Source: Liolophura sinensis (Eukaryota > Mollusca > Polyplacophora > Chitonida > Chitonidae). From it: 64,000 nt of DNA. A program made the translations under genes and the position numbers. Where the stretch lies: positions 21,487,764 through 21,551,763 of the forward strand of contig NC_088306.1 in assembly GCF_032854445.1 (NCBI RefSeq), given 5' to 3'. This document shows, piece by piece, positions 38,383-50,300 of the stretch (the stretch's first letter is position 1; every line of letters starts with the position of its first letter). The notes beneath the pieces are model-generated. The model was not told the origin of the DNA and searched no databases. It worked only from the letters and a program-made list of their open reading frames with translations.

Positions 38383-39443
38383 TACTAGTATTAATACAAA
38401 TCTTATTTTCGCTTAAGCAGATTTTTGCACTTTTCTCCATACTTTACCCACTAGGAAGTAATACCAATGGTAAATCCATTTTTTACATATAGGTATATCC
38501 GGATCATTGATTTTGGCATATGTTGGCATAAATTATGAGTCTTTTAGTGATATACGCTGATGCAAAATAAATATCGCTAAACCTTCCGGTCATTTGAAAG
38601 GGTATAGACACATCCGTACTATTTGAGCAAGAAAATTACTGATCCTCAACGTTGTGAGAATACAGTGTGGTGATACAACACAAGGTTTGGATATTTACCA
38701 ACATTTGGCCAACATTATACCCGCCATTGCTACAACAGGTTATAAAATAGGTGAACTCGATTGCACACACCCTTAATTTTTTTTCTTGGTCAATATAGGT
38801 ACATCAATTTAAAAAACAAAACAAAACAAACAAAAAAAAAAAACAGGATTCTAATTTACTGCATTTGTTTACAAAACGTTAGCATTTTTGCTAAAACTAT
38901 AGCTGAATTTTAGGTATGGCAAAATTATTCAGGCATGACCAAATTTGTAGGCTTTAACCTAGGAAATCATATCTGCACTGTTAGCCATTCAGCGTCGATA
39001 CTGTATCCCTTAAAAAAAAAAAAAAACACGCTACCACACACGTGAAAATAGGATGGTTTCTCCTTCTGCACGGAAGCATGATTATCAACCTTACGATGGC
39101 CAGTACGTGTAGCCAGCAGTGCTCTGCATCTTCCTGTCTTGGGACAACAATAGGAAATATACATATGCAGTAGATGCAGGACTGACTGTACAAGAACCTA
39201 AGGATAAAGCACAGATAATAAAATAAAAAAAAGCCAATCACTCAAAAACAAAGAAATAACACAATTATAGCAAAAAGATTTGTAAATAAGCACCTCTGAA
39301 TATAATTAGCTGGTAATTTTGTTTTCATTTAAAACATGTTAATTACAAAACATTATAAGTACCTAATATGGATATCAGTTCAGTATTAAATAGGTCAGAA
39401 TAAAAATGACCTTGAAACATTCCATCAAATTCAAGGTCAAACT

Positions 39444-39620
39444 TTACCACAATCTCAACCATGTCTGTTTAGTGTCTTTGCTTTTGATTTCTTTCACCAA
39501 AATCTGTTCTTTTACATCTAAACTCTCTTGGCGTCCAAATTTACTATAAATTAACAGTGAAGGAATGGAAAAGAAGCTTGGCAGTACTTCGTTATAAACA
39601 TATTCCTGGGACAGACTGAT
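39444..39620 (-). CDS. Candidate terminal exon, unidentified
   Basis: A strong acceptor (TTCTTGTGTCTTCACAG on the minus strand) opens 58 codons ending in TAA, with a protein-like tail (QEYVYNEVLPSFF, VKEQILVKEIKSK). It reads in phase 0, the phase in which SHIP exon 15 ends, so an alternative SHIP 3' exon or an unrelated small gene are both possible. I recognise no domain, and chance could produce an ORF of this length. Confidence 0.2.
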   Translation of the reverse strand: MSLSQEYVYNEVLPSFFSIPSLLIYSKFGRQESLDVKEQILVKEIKSKDTKQTWLRLW

Positions 39621-40401
39621 CTGTGAAGACACAAGAAAGCACTCTGTTATCAGTTTGTGCCATCACACGTACAGTGTAGCTTACATTCAGAATAATTACA
39701 CTGAACTCTGAACAGTCAACGCCTTCTGGTTTTACTTGCGCTACTGAAATGCCGCGAATAGCACCATTTCATGTGAATGGAGCCCACGTGCTGTTTGATT
39801 CTCACAAGAAGCAACGGGTGTGCAGATATAGATTCACTGTTCAATTATCACAAATGGGGGTTCAAGACCACATAACATAGTATTACATTGCATTCTGCCC
39901 ATTTCACTACAAGATATATACACGTTCGTAGTTTGCATGGTTCCATTTTTAACTGTACAAATGTCTGCGAGACACGAATTTACAGAGAAGCACAGAATAA
40001 AAGGCTTAATTACACAGCAGTATTATGTCACACAAGTTTGGACATTGAAACAAAGACTGAACAAAGGTGACATTCATAAAGGCTTTTGGATGCCTCCAAG
40101 AAAGTTTTTGTACCGAATTCTCAATTTGTACAACACATCTGTACATTATATTTTTTTTTGCTTGATTCTTGTTACATAATGGCCCAGTAATGGTATAACA
40201 GCATTAATATTTCTCAATAGTGACATTTGACTTTCATGATATACCTCGATACTGCTTCACCCTCTTCACCCATATCTCTTATCCCTTTTCGGGGAAAAAG
40301 AATCCACTAACGCTAGACAACACAGACAACCCATTTTGGTAGTTATTCAAGCATAATTTTACTCCTGTTAACATTTTGTCACTGTACTCTATGCATTTTT
40401 T

Positions 40402-40473
40402 GTGGAGGAAACAAACCAAAAGTAGAGGAAACAAACCAAAAGTAAAGGAAACAAACCAAAAGTAAAGGAAGCA
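40402..40473. repeat. 20-bp tandem repeat (about 3.5 copies)
   Basis: GAGGAAACAAACCAAAAGTA is repeated with few changes. The only complexity is purine-rich sequence. Confidence 0.85.
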
Positions 40474-43318
40474 AGGGGCTGGGCTCAATATTGAACTAAA
40501 GAGAAGATGAGCACCTCTAACACACCTTATATTGAGTATAAAGCCTCGTTAACTACAACAATTTATTGCACTGCTCATGTGGACATCTCAGCAAAGGTTT
40601 AATACAATCCGTCTTCCCCAGGTCAACATTCTCAGATGTGTCCATAATGAATACAATCATTGTTTTCCCATGTATGTATTTGAAAAGGTCAGCCTGTATG
40701 CACATTTGGATGCAAATTATCAATAATTTACCTTTGGAGGTCAAAGTACACATGCTGATCAGATCTACTTCCAGACCAGAGATTCAGTTTGTTTTATTTA
40801 TTTTGACTGGTGTTGAACACTTCACTTGAGATTTGTCATTAAGATGGCAGCAGTGAGAAATAAGAGATTCTACTTAAGTATATATTCTAATCAACTTCTA
40901 CAGAGCAAGGTTATCTCAACAGAATAATATTTACCTAATAGGAACATTTCAGACATTTAAACTTTCACTTTGAAAATGAAACTATGTTTGCTGATTAAGT
41001 CAGTTTCAGAGGTTCAATAAAAAAAAGTTTATATCCTTTAGTAATACAAGACAGAAAGGTGACCTCAATATACATTTATACCCTGAATAAAAGACTACTT
41101 CACATGACACCTTTCCCCTATGTTGCACAACAGTGGAATTGTCTTAAGTCATATAACACTGACAAGGGCAGTCAACGATTTGCTTACGTAGTCTTCAACA
41201 ATTGGAAATGCAATCCTATGTCTACTGACACCACCTAGTAGAAAACTTCGCACCTGTTAATCTGAACAGCGCAGTTGTTGATCAGGTGAGTTTCTACCAT
41301 TTCAACCTTGATTTGTCCCAAATGTGTACATTTCACTAGCCCTGTATGTCTATGTATTATGTGAGACAGCTGATCAGTTTCCCCCCTAAAATCTACTATG
41401 ATGTATCAATTATGGCTTTCAGAAGAAGCTTATGTCTAAAGTATGGCAACGTATATGTACAAGTACACAGCTAGAGAGCGGTCCTACACTATCACACAAA
41501 CACATTTTCCTACAATACACACATTTCTGAGCTTCAGTCAGAATTTTTCTACTTCTGTATAACATGTGACCCTTACAATATATCCACAGTAAAATAAACC
41601 AGGCAGCATTCCTGAAGTTCAAAGCATGCAAATAGTTGAAAAAGGTTTACTAAAAAAAAAATAATTAAGAATTAAAAACTGCACTGGCATATTAAAATAT
41701 TATTTTGATTGTACATATTCAGAAAACCTGACTGTGGTTGTAAGTTAAAAGATTAAAATACAAGGACATCTACTAAAAGTAATACTGAAGTTTTGTGGGG
41801 GAGGAATTGTGTAGGAAAGGGGAGAACACTGTAACAGGATATACAGACACAAGTCTGAAAACTTGCCAGTTACTTGCCCTTTGTTCACGACATGAGAGAT
41901 GGGTGTTGCTACTAAACCTCTGCACAATTTAAAACACAAAAGTTTTGAAGGAAAAATTAATAATACTAACAATAATAATAATAATAATAAAATAAAGTAA
42001 TATCACAAAATGTTTTTTAATTATTATGACTACTTTCACTATAGTGCATAAAGAATCTGAGTAAATCATTTCCTACAGGTCAACGTTAAGAAGGTCGACA
42101 AGCCAATGACAAAGAATTTCCCACCTCTAACCTCCAGTTATCCAGTGTTATGCCAGAAAGTAGTTCACATTACTGGTGGTGCCAACCTTTACCCTTCTAA
42201 CCTATAACGATGTATGAATGATCATTTGACTTTAGTGAAGTGCTGCAAATCGTGTAATATAGATCACGTCCTACATGAGGATCCACAATCCAAATGGCTA
42301 TAAGCAAACAATACTTTCCCTATACTGACAATGCAGTAAATGTTGAGACATGTTTCAATAGAAGGTAAGCTATTTTTTAAGTACAGCGTGCATACATGAA
42401 TAGAAGGGTACTCTATCTCTCTTATTTCTGACATGAACAGAAATTCTCATAGTGGCAGAAATGACCCTACTTCTAAAATCAAATCATTTTAAATAAAAAA
42501 AAAATCATTTGGAACATTCTCTTAAAACATGAAACCTATTAAAAAAAAATTATCATCGCATAATCCAGATCTACAGGTATCACTCAGTCAAATAAACTAT
42601 AAAGAAAATATATTACTATCATTAATTACAGGTTATATTTTGATACATGATCAAAGCCTTTGTTAAATTATTCTGGTATACTAAACATGTAATAACATTA
42701 GTATATACATGTATATTTGAAAGTTTACCAAGTCACATAAATGTATGCCACTGTGTATTTTGATATTTAATTTGGAAAAAAAAAAAAAACCTATTTAAAA
42801 ACAGTTTTAAAACTGATTTTCAGCTTTGTACCACTATAATGAAGCCAAGTACATTATGACTGAAGCCAAGGCATATAGCCAAGCTCTGGAAGCAAGTTTT
42901 CAACCAAGAGTAGAACTACTCTGACACATACTGGGAAAGTTTCAAAACCAAAAGTACAAATACTTTGGTAAACATCGTGAAAGGGTTCTTCAAAACCAAA
43001 AGTACAATATAACAAACACTCTGCCACAGCCTTTTAGTCATGTTCAGAGATTTAGATACAGAATAACATATGTACTTCATTGAAACAAGAAGTTGGAAAA
43101 CTTTTGAAACCAGTCCAGAAAGTACAACTGGTTTGTCCATCAGTTAAGACAATCAACGTTTTCTTTGCAGAACAACTTAAAGAGGCCCACTTTTTGAAAA
43201 ACTTCAGCAGCCCTGTTGTACGTGTATCCTGATGAGACTCATTACTCTTTCTCTTTGATCAGAACACGGTCTACTATTTCATCATCTCGGGAATGGGAAC
43301 ATCAATTATCAGTTCTTT

Positions 43319-43324
43319 TTTATT
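43319..43324 (-). terminator. Candidate SHIP polyadenylation signal AATAAA
   Basis: AATAAA on the minus strand lies about 0.8 kb after the SHIP stop codon. Other AATAAA matches occur farther down in this AT-rich stretch, so the true cleavage site is uncertain. Confidence 0.25.
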
Positions 43325-43834
43325 CCCTAACATCATGAACCATTATGAGTTTTTTTTACTTATAGACTCTGTTATTTGGAAGTCTTAAAAGCTTGCATGG
43401 AAGTAACAAATACACCTGGTTATGGATGAGTGTAGCTCAGACAACACGCCTAATCACGTGTACAGTTTTTCCATTCATAATGATTATTTAGAATAATTTA
43501 ATGTTCATATGTTCCAAGGTCACATAGTTAGCTCAGAATCTGGTCGTTCTTTTCTCAGTGAACATAACCCGCTACGCTACAAAAGCTGGCTCAGACAATT
43601 ATGTATTTTTGACAATTCTGTAATCTATACAAAACACTGAAACATGATGTGTGACAGCTACTGGCCTTTCAAATCCTGGACAGCAAGTAGCCAACAATAT
43701 TTCTTTCTTTACTTCACAGCATGTGATCAGATGTGGATACAAGTAACTATGCAATTACTACAACAGCACAGATCTTCCTTGAGAGGTTTGAAATTCAGAC
43801 GGGTACAAACATGAGTGGTACCTGTCTGATACAT

Positions 43835-43995
43835 TTTTACATGTCGGATGCAATGTAGAAGGTCCCTATATGACACACTGCCACATGTAAACTGCATGAT
43901 ACAATGTTACATTTACATGTGTTAACAAAATGTTACATGTATGATACAATGTACAGCACAGTGTTACAAGTTTATGATACAATGTCACATGTGCC
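43835..43995. repeat. Degenerate tandem repeat, ATGATACAATGTTACATGT-like
   Basis: Five or six diverged copies of a roughly 25-bp motif lie in the SHIP 3' flank or UTR. Confidence 0.55.
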
Positions 43996-44126
43996 AGTCA
44001 TAAAAAGATTGCTAGCTGTTAACAACCACATCAAGCCAGGGAGTACAATGCGTAGCCATGAGGTCTTATGACATCACACGTTTCATGCAGTTTCGAGATC
44101 CACGCCATTTTGACAGCATGCTTTGA

Positions 44127-44372
44127 TTACGTTTTCAGTTTCATCTGTTTCAAACTCTCCATAATTCTCTCACGATGTACGTGATCCCGGATAAACATGG
44201 CGTCAAGATCTGCTTCAGATAAGTCGCCAAGGAACTCCATGGTGTCCCATCCGTTGCTAAGGAACAAGGCGATGTACTGCGGCAATCCAAGGCCTCTCAA
44301 CCACTCGTCGACAGAGCTGGGGCGTAACAAGCCATCATAGCGGCTGTCTGATACCGCGTTGGTGTAACCCTC
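44127..44372 (-). CDS. INPPL1: SHIP exon 16, last coding exon (SAM domain)
   Basis: This exon (acceptor TCTCTAACAG, phase 0) encodes residues 802-882 and stop TAA. A complete SAM domain is visible: [18 protein letters not shown], then [15 protein letters not shown] and [14 protein letters not shown] domains of SHIP2-type proteins bind other SAM proteins. The 3' UTR extends below 44127. Confidence 0.95.
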   Translation of the reverse strand, partial: EGYTNAVSDSRYDGLLRPSSVDEWLRGLGLPQYIALFLSNGWDTMEFLGDLSEADLDAMFIRDHVHRERIMESLKQMKLKT

Positions 44373-47300
44373 CTGTTAGAGACAATAGAATCGGGCGTGA
44401 AGATGTTTGATTTATTTATTTATTTACTTATTTGATGGGTGTTTTACGCCGTACTCAGACATATTTGATTGATATGACTTCAGCCAGCATTATGGTGGGA
44501 GGGAACTCAGCAGAACTCGCAGGGAACGCCAGCAGACCTTCCCACGTACAACCAGAGAGGAAGCCATCATAGGCTAGACTTGAACAGTGACCGCATTGGT
44601 GAGAGGGGTCATCTGGGTCATTGTGCAGTGCTGGCACGCAGCCACGGAGGTTCCTAAAGATGTTTGACCATACTATTTTGAACGTAGGTTCAATAATAAT
44701 AATAGCAGCATCTCGAGAAATCTAATTGCTTAGACTATCCTCATGCCAGGATTAGTCACTTGCTAAATATGAAACAAAGGATTATGGCTTAACACCTCTT
44801 TTGCAAGACATTATCAAAGACTGAAAGCTAGAGTGGACAGTTAAAATGATATAAAGATGCAGGTTATTTTTCCTTTGTTTGTTGTTTGCATGGGGTTTAA
44901 CATTGCTTTGAACACGCATTCTGGTCATATGTATTGTACACTTGTACTTGTATTGTCTCAAGCATGTGATATATATGCCCGTAAAAACACAAAATAAAAT
45001 TGGTGTGGCCTAATCGACCTTAGAGAGCCAGGAGAGTTTCATGGAAACAGCCCCATGTATATAAACCAGAGACTGTGATGTACACTGACCTGTTTGGTTC
45101 TCTTTGGGATGGGTGGAGGGGGACGATCCTGGAGACCTAATGTGTTGGGTGAGCGAGACGGGACAGGCGGTGGAGGTGGGGCAGCAGAGTTCTCTCCCTT
45201 GTCCCCGCCTGTCCTGGCAGGGGATGTTGGAGACTGGACGCATGCCGGTAAGACCTGGTTCTGGCTCAGACTTGACTGTCCCATCAGGAGGCGGGGCCTA
45301 CACCGTGGGGGCAGGGAGGGTGCTGAATTTCCATTGGTCAATACTGTCTCCTCGTTTTCTGTGTCGTTTTCGTCCAGTGACGATTCCTCATACAGTGGAG
45401 ATTCCAGCGTGATGGGCGTGCTCAGTCGTTTATGTGATTCCTGCTGCTGGCTATTTGCCTCTGGCGTTTTCACGGCCAGGATGCCAGAGTCTGTGCTTGC
45501 TGTTTTCAACAGCCGCTTTCCTTCGCCCGGTAAAGTGTCACCTTCCTTAGCAAGTGGAGGCGTGTCTGGCTGGTACTCCTCAGGATCAGGGATTTCAGTG
45601 TCAAATGCCACTAATTCTGTTTTTTTTTTTGAGAGAAAAAAAGAGCAAAACACAATAAAAATTCCACCAATATCAATTAGAATATTCGACAGATTCTGTA
45701 ATGCTATTCTGTGAAGTGTGAGTGATTATTTATTCCGTCATTTTGCTGTTTTATACCGTCCTTGTTCCGTATTCGTATGTGTAACCCTGTACCACTTACT
45801 GTACATCGGTATAAAGAATTCCCCATCATGTTTTTAAACTGTGAACAAACTGCTGAGCTGTGTGAAAGTTCAGACACTATCTGAATTGCCCCCCCCCCCC
45901 CCCACCACTGATAACCTCTGTCAAACAACAACAACAACATGTACTTGACTTTCATCTGCTAGCACTGTAACTGTACGAGAAGTATTTGAGCAAAGGCTAC
46001 CTAGTAAGTTAAATCTTTAAAAATGCCACACACTTCCTTGGTGCAGGAACCTTTTGTTAATAAAATTTAATATAATTACAACATACCCATAGTGAGAAGA
46101 TTTACCCAGTTACCCTCGTTCCGCAACGTTTGGCATACGAAAGAGCAACTTTCAGTGCAACTTGTGCATATTTATACCTTGATTTTGGGCAAAACTACAT
46201 TGGTTGGGCTGGCCAATTTCAGGGCTCTATAAAAAGCATGATTTTATCAGTCAACACTGTGGGATGCCTTGAAAAAACATCTTGCAAAGATTTGAAAAGG
46301 TTGAAGAATGACAATATGTGGGTCTGATCATGAGATATTCACAGTGCTGCCTCACTGGAATGCCATGCCAACCAGAACAGAGCTAATCCCTTCAATAAGC
46401 AATGTAACTGTACTAAATGTGAACTCAAAATCAAAATACCACACCATCAAAAGTTAATAAAAAAAAACCCCAAAGCGAATGAAAATGCATTCACACAGAA
46501 TGGGGTTCGCCAGCCTTCTACAAGGAAAGCAAATCTTGTGACTGATAAAATGGCAGTGCCGTCTACCTATTTGAATTACAATGTCAGCTTTTATTATTCA
46601 GGATTACTGGTGTTGGCCTTTGAATCAGTGGCATTGTTATTTAAGTAGGTAGAGGGCACTGCTGTTTTATCAGTTACAAGATTTGCTTCCCTTTGTACAG
46701 GGCTGGCAGACCCCATTGTTTTGCTCAACAAAACTATCATGTGTGGCAGGTTTCGGCGTCTTGAAGAATCTCTACACTGATACAGAGTCTGGGATCCTGC
46801 TATGGCAAGCAGTAGTCAACACACATTTATAACACATTAAGCTTCATGGAATGACAAACATACACATGTATGTCTTAGTATATCTATTTCTTTGTTTCAT
46901 TGGTGTTTTACACCGTACTCAAGAATATTTCACTTATTCAACCGCGAGCAGCATTATGATGAGGTAAATAGGGCTGAGCCTGGGGGAAACCCACGACCAT
47001 GCGCAGGATGCTGGCAGGCCTGTTTTAATATAAGCTGCCACTGTGGTTACTATCAGCTGCACCAGAAATGGAAAACCTTTGCGATGTTGTTGCGTGGACA
47101 ATTTACCGTAAGTCTTGCGAGCAGACTTTCTTCTGGAGCCAGTTCTGTCAGATGTCGTCACACGAAATGTTCCTCTAAAAAGTGAAAAAGAAAGTTATCT
47201 GAGCTTGCTTTTTTAATAACAGATTGTTACCGACCACTGAATGGTGGGAAGGTGCGGTAAATGAACATGTACGTGTTCTCCCAAAAACTGAACAGGTTAA

Positions 47301-50300
47301 TAGATAAATACAGTTAAAAGCTTCTTGTCACCAACGGTAAACGGGACTTGAAAACAGATTGTCACCAACAACTGCCATCCTTAATTCTGAACACCTACCT
47401 GATACTGCCCGTCTCCTCTCCCTGATGTGTTAACATGCCTGAGAACGGCAGAGGTTTATCACTAAACATGTTTTTCAGAGCCACAGGGCATTCACCTGAA
47501 AAGTAAGGAAGGCAGGTATCAACTGTTTTCCATAAGTTTCTCAGACACATGCCATCTACTTACATGTAGAGTTTATAATGAATAACAATGATCATTTTGT
47601 AATACCACATTTTTACAATGCAATACAAATTTAGTGAGCTAAATAATAATGTAACGAGAAATGTATCTGCTTTTACGTTCTTCTGATTCATTTATTAAGT
47701 TGATTGATGTTTTATCCAATAACAAAGAAATTTTGACTTATACCAAGTTGACCAAGGTTTCTGGAGCGGAGGAAACACTAGTGCCCATAGCAAACAAATG
47801 CTGAGGTTTTGCAGCTATACTTACAATGCTGAAATCATTCATCAAAAAGGCTATTACCTACATACCATCATTTATACATGATTTTTTTTTAGTTTACAAT
47901 TTTTTAAATCAAAGGTCTGAATGACAAAAAGACATTTTCTCTTAACCTGCTGAAATTGGTATGATCTTGTTAATCATGTAAATATATCTTCGACAGAAAA
48001 AAAAAAAAAAAAAACGATGGGACAGTCCACATTTCCCACAAATCAAATGATCTTCAAGTTTTACTTTTATTGTTGAAAAAGATTTAAGAAAGGCTTTTTT
48101 TTTTATTCTGCTTGTGCAACAGCTGTTTAAATTAGTGTGGACTAAGGATTCAACAGATAAAGTGGCTCCAGGAGACTTCTTTCTCACCATAAGACTCGTT
48201 ATCTCCGTCCCGTGCCCGCACAGCCAATAAGATGTGCTGATCCTCCAGGAAGTCCCGGTCTCCAAATAGAGGTATCATCTGAATACACAGAAAACACAAA
48301 TAAACTGCTAAACTAATAACATTTCTTCAAAATATATAAAACTACATGTAGAAACAGAGTTTACAGCAAAGAGAAAACAATGACAAAAAATACACCAAAA
48401 GTTAAAAAGTTGCTCTGCAGACCCATGTCATCAAGCTTCATACCAAGTCTATTTATTTATTCGACTGTGTTTTACCCTTACTCAAAAATATTTCACTTCC
48501 ATGACAATGGCCAGGATAACAGAGGGGACGAAACCCAACACAGCCCAGGGCAAACCCAAGACCATCCACAGGTTGCCGACAGACTTTATCGTATCATAGT
48601 TCAGTCCACAGTTCATGGAGACGGTGAATGGACACGGTTACAGTTTGATAAAATCTTTTAAAACCTGATTTTGACCATAACTGACCCAACAAATCCAGAC
48701 TTCTCATCTGCATGTGAGGTAGACATTCCCAGAAATATCCCAAATGTCCATAAATTTCATTCATGGCTGACTTGTTCATTTTTCCAGATTCTGAGAGTTC
48801 ATCTGATTGTAAAACAGTGTTTTGAGATTTGCTTGGAACATGGGATGATATTCTACTTGAAGTCTCAGCACCAAAAATTTCAGAACATTCATTTACCTCT
48901 ACAAATGCACTTTTGGAGGCCAAATTTTGGGCCATTTAGTGTAATTTGTGGGAGAGAAAAACATTGAAGAAATGAAATTATCTTGGAAGACGCCAGATAT
49001 TTACCTTCTCTGGCAGACAGTTGCTGGTCCAAACTGGATTACAAACCAGCTGAGCTGGCTGTTTTATGTCAAAGTTACGGTTTGCCTTGCTCACAAATGT
49101 GCCTGAGTTCAAGAGAAAACGAACACTTTCAAAATTTATAACTGTACAAATGACTTGTCGATCAGGTCGTTAATGATAACCAGCACCTTAATATTTAAAT
49201 CCAGAGACCATGGGAGTACATGAACATGTACCCTGATTCTTCAACTTTTTCAACCACTTTTGCAACCTTTATTTTGAAATATTCTGAGAGAGATGTAAGG
49301 TGTGGAGAACTCCATGTAATTTACACAATGTTATAAAAGCTTGCATCTTTAGTGACACAAATAAATTATTTTAGCATCATTTTGATCATAATTGTATGTT
49401 TAAATTTCACTGAAGAAAAGTGCTTTACAGGTTAAAAAGGTTGGAGATTTACAGCAATTTGCAGCTGCATACACATCTCCAAATTATTTTAAATTAGAAA
49501 AACATCAGATTCAATAGTGCAATTGTACTACATGTTGTGTTCGATAACATGGACAGATCTGGTACCAAAATAATAATATCCAGTAAGGACTATTTGCATG
49601 GTCCCCATTGATTTCAACGTTTAGTTTTATCAGCAAATGGGCTTAAGGGCACAGAAAACACTAAAATGAAGTATTTATCCGATGAAAGACCCTTAATCAC
49701 TACCTAGGAAATAGGTCGATGTACATGTATCTTTTTCAAAAATTTTTCTGAGTAAAACAGTTTTAAAACATCAGATTCTACGGTGAAACCCAGAAGGTTT
49801 CAGTGACGTCACATCCATATTTTTGGCTTCAAATAGCTCATTTCAAGGTCCATTTAGCAAATGCATCCACAGATCTATATGTATATGTGTTTAGAATGAT
49901 GAAATTTAACAGTCAGTGTCAGTTAACTGACAAAAACCTGATCATACATCACTGGTCCCACTATATGGTGGCCTTTACTGGCCACCATAGAAACAGTTTT
50001 AAATGCACTTTACTGGGTTTAAAACTCTTTAAAAACAATAAATCCAACTATTTTTGTGGAAAGTGTTCAAAGGCCTTCATATACATATACTTGACCTAAG
50101 AGTTTTCTTTACGTTGAAGAAAAACTCCTTTTAGCAAATCTATCAGCTGTAATTCTTAAATGGCTGCAATTATACATGCAATTATTAGTGGAACTGAAGT
50201 CACTTTAGGTAGCCACTCTTACCTGGGAGACAGGTGGAGAAAAATTCCAGGTAAAAATACAAATTACAACTGGTTTTTACCTGAAATAGTAAAAACAAAT

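Larger units (their letters stand above)
37101..44126. other. SINE-free flank 3' of SHIP
   Basis: About 7 kb without a family A, B or C SINE, unlike the rest of the window; one MITE-2 copy and two small tandem repeats only. It may include a long SHIP 3' UTR or another minus-strand transcript. Confidence 0.5.

Noticed and set aside
45094-45714. 206-codon plus-strand ORF
   Set aside because: Antisense shadow of SHIP exon 15, whose minus-strand reading fits the gene in phase.
47942-48265. 107-codon minus-strand ORF
   Set aside because: Wrong frame over SHIP exon 12; the true frame gives the DQHIL C2 segment.
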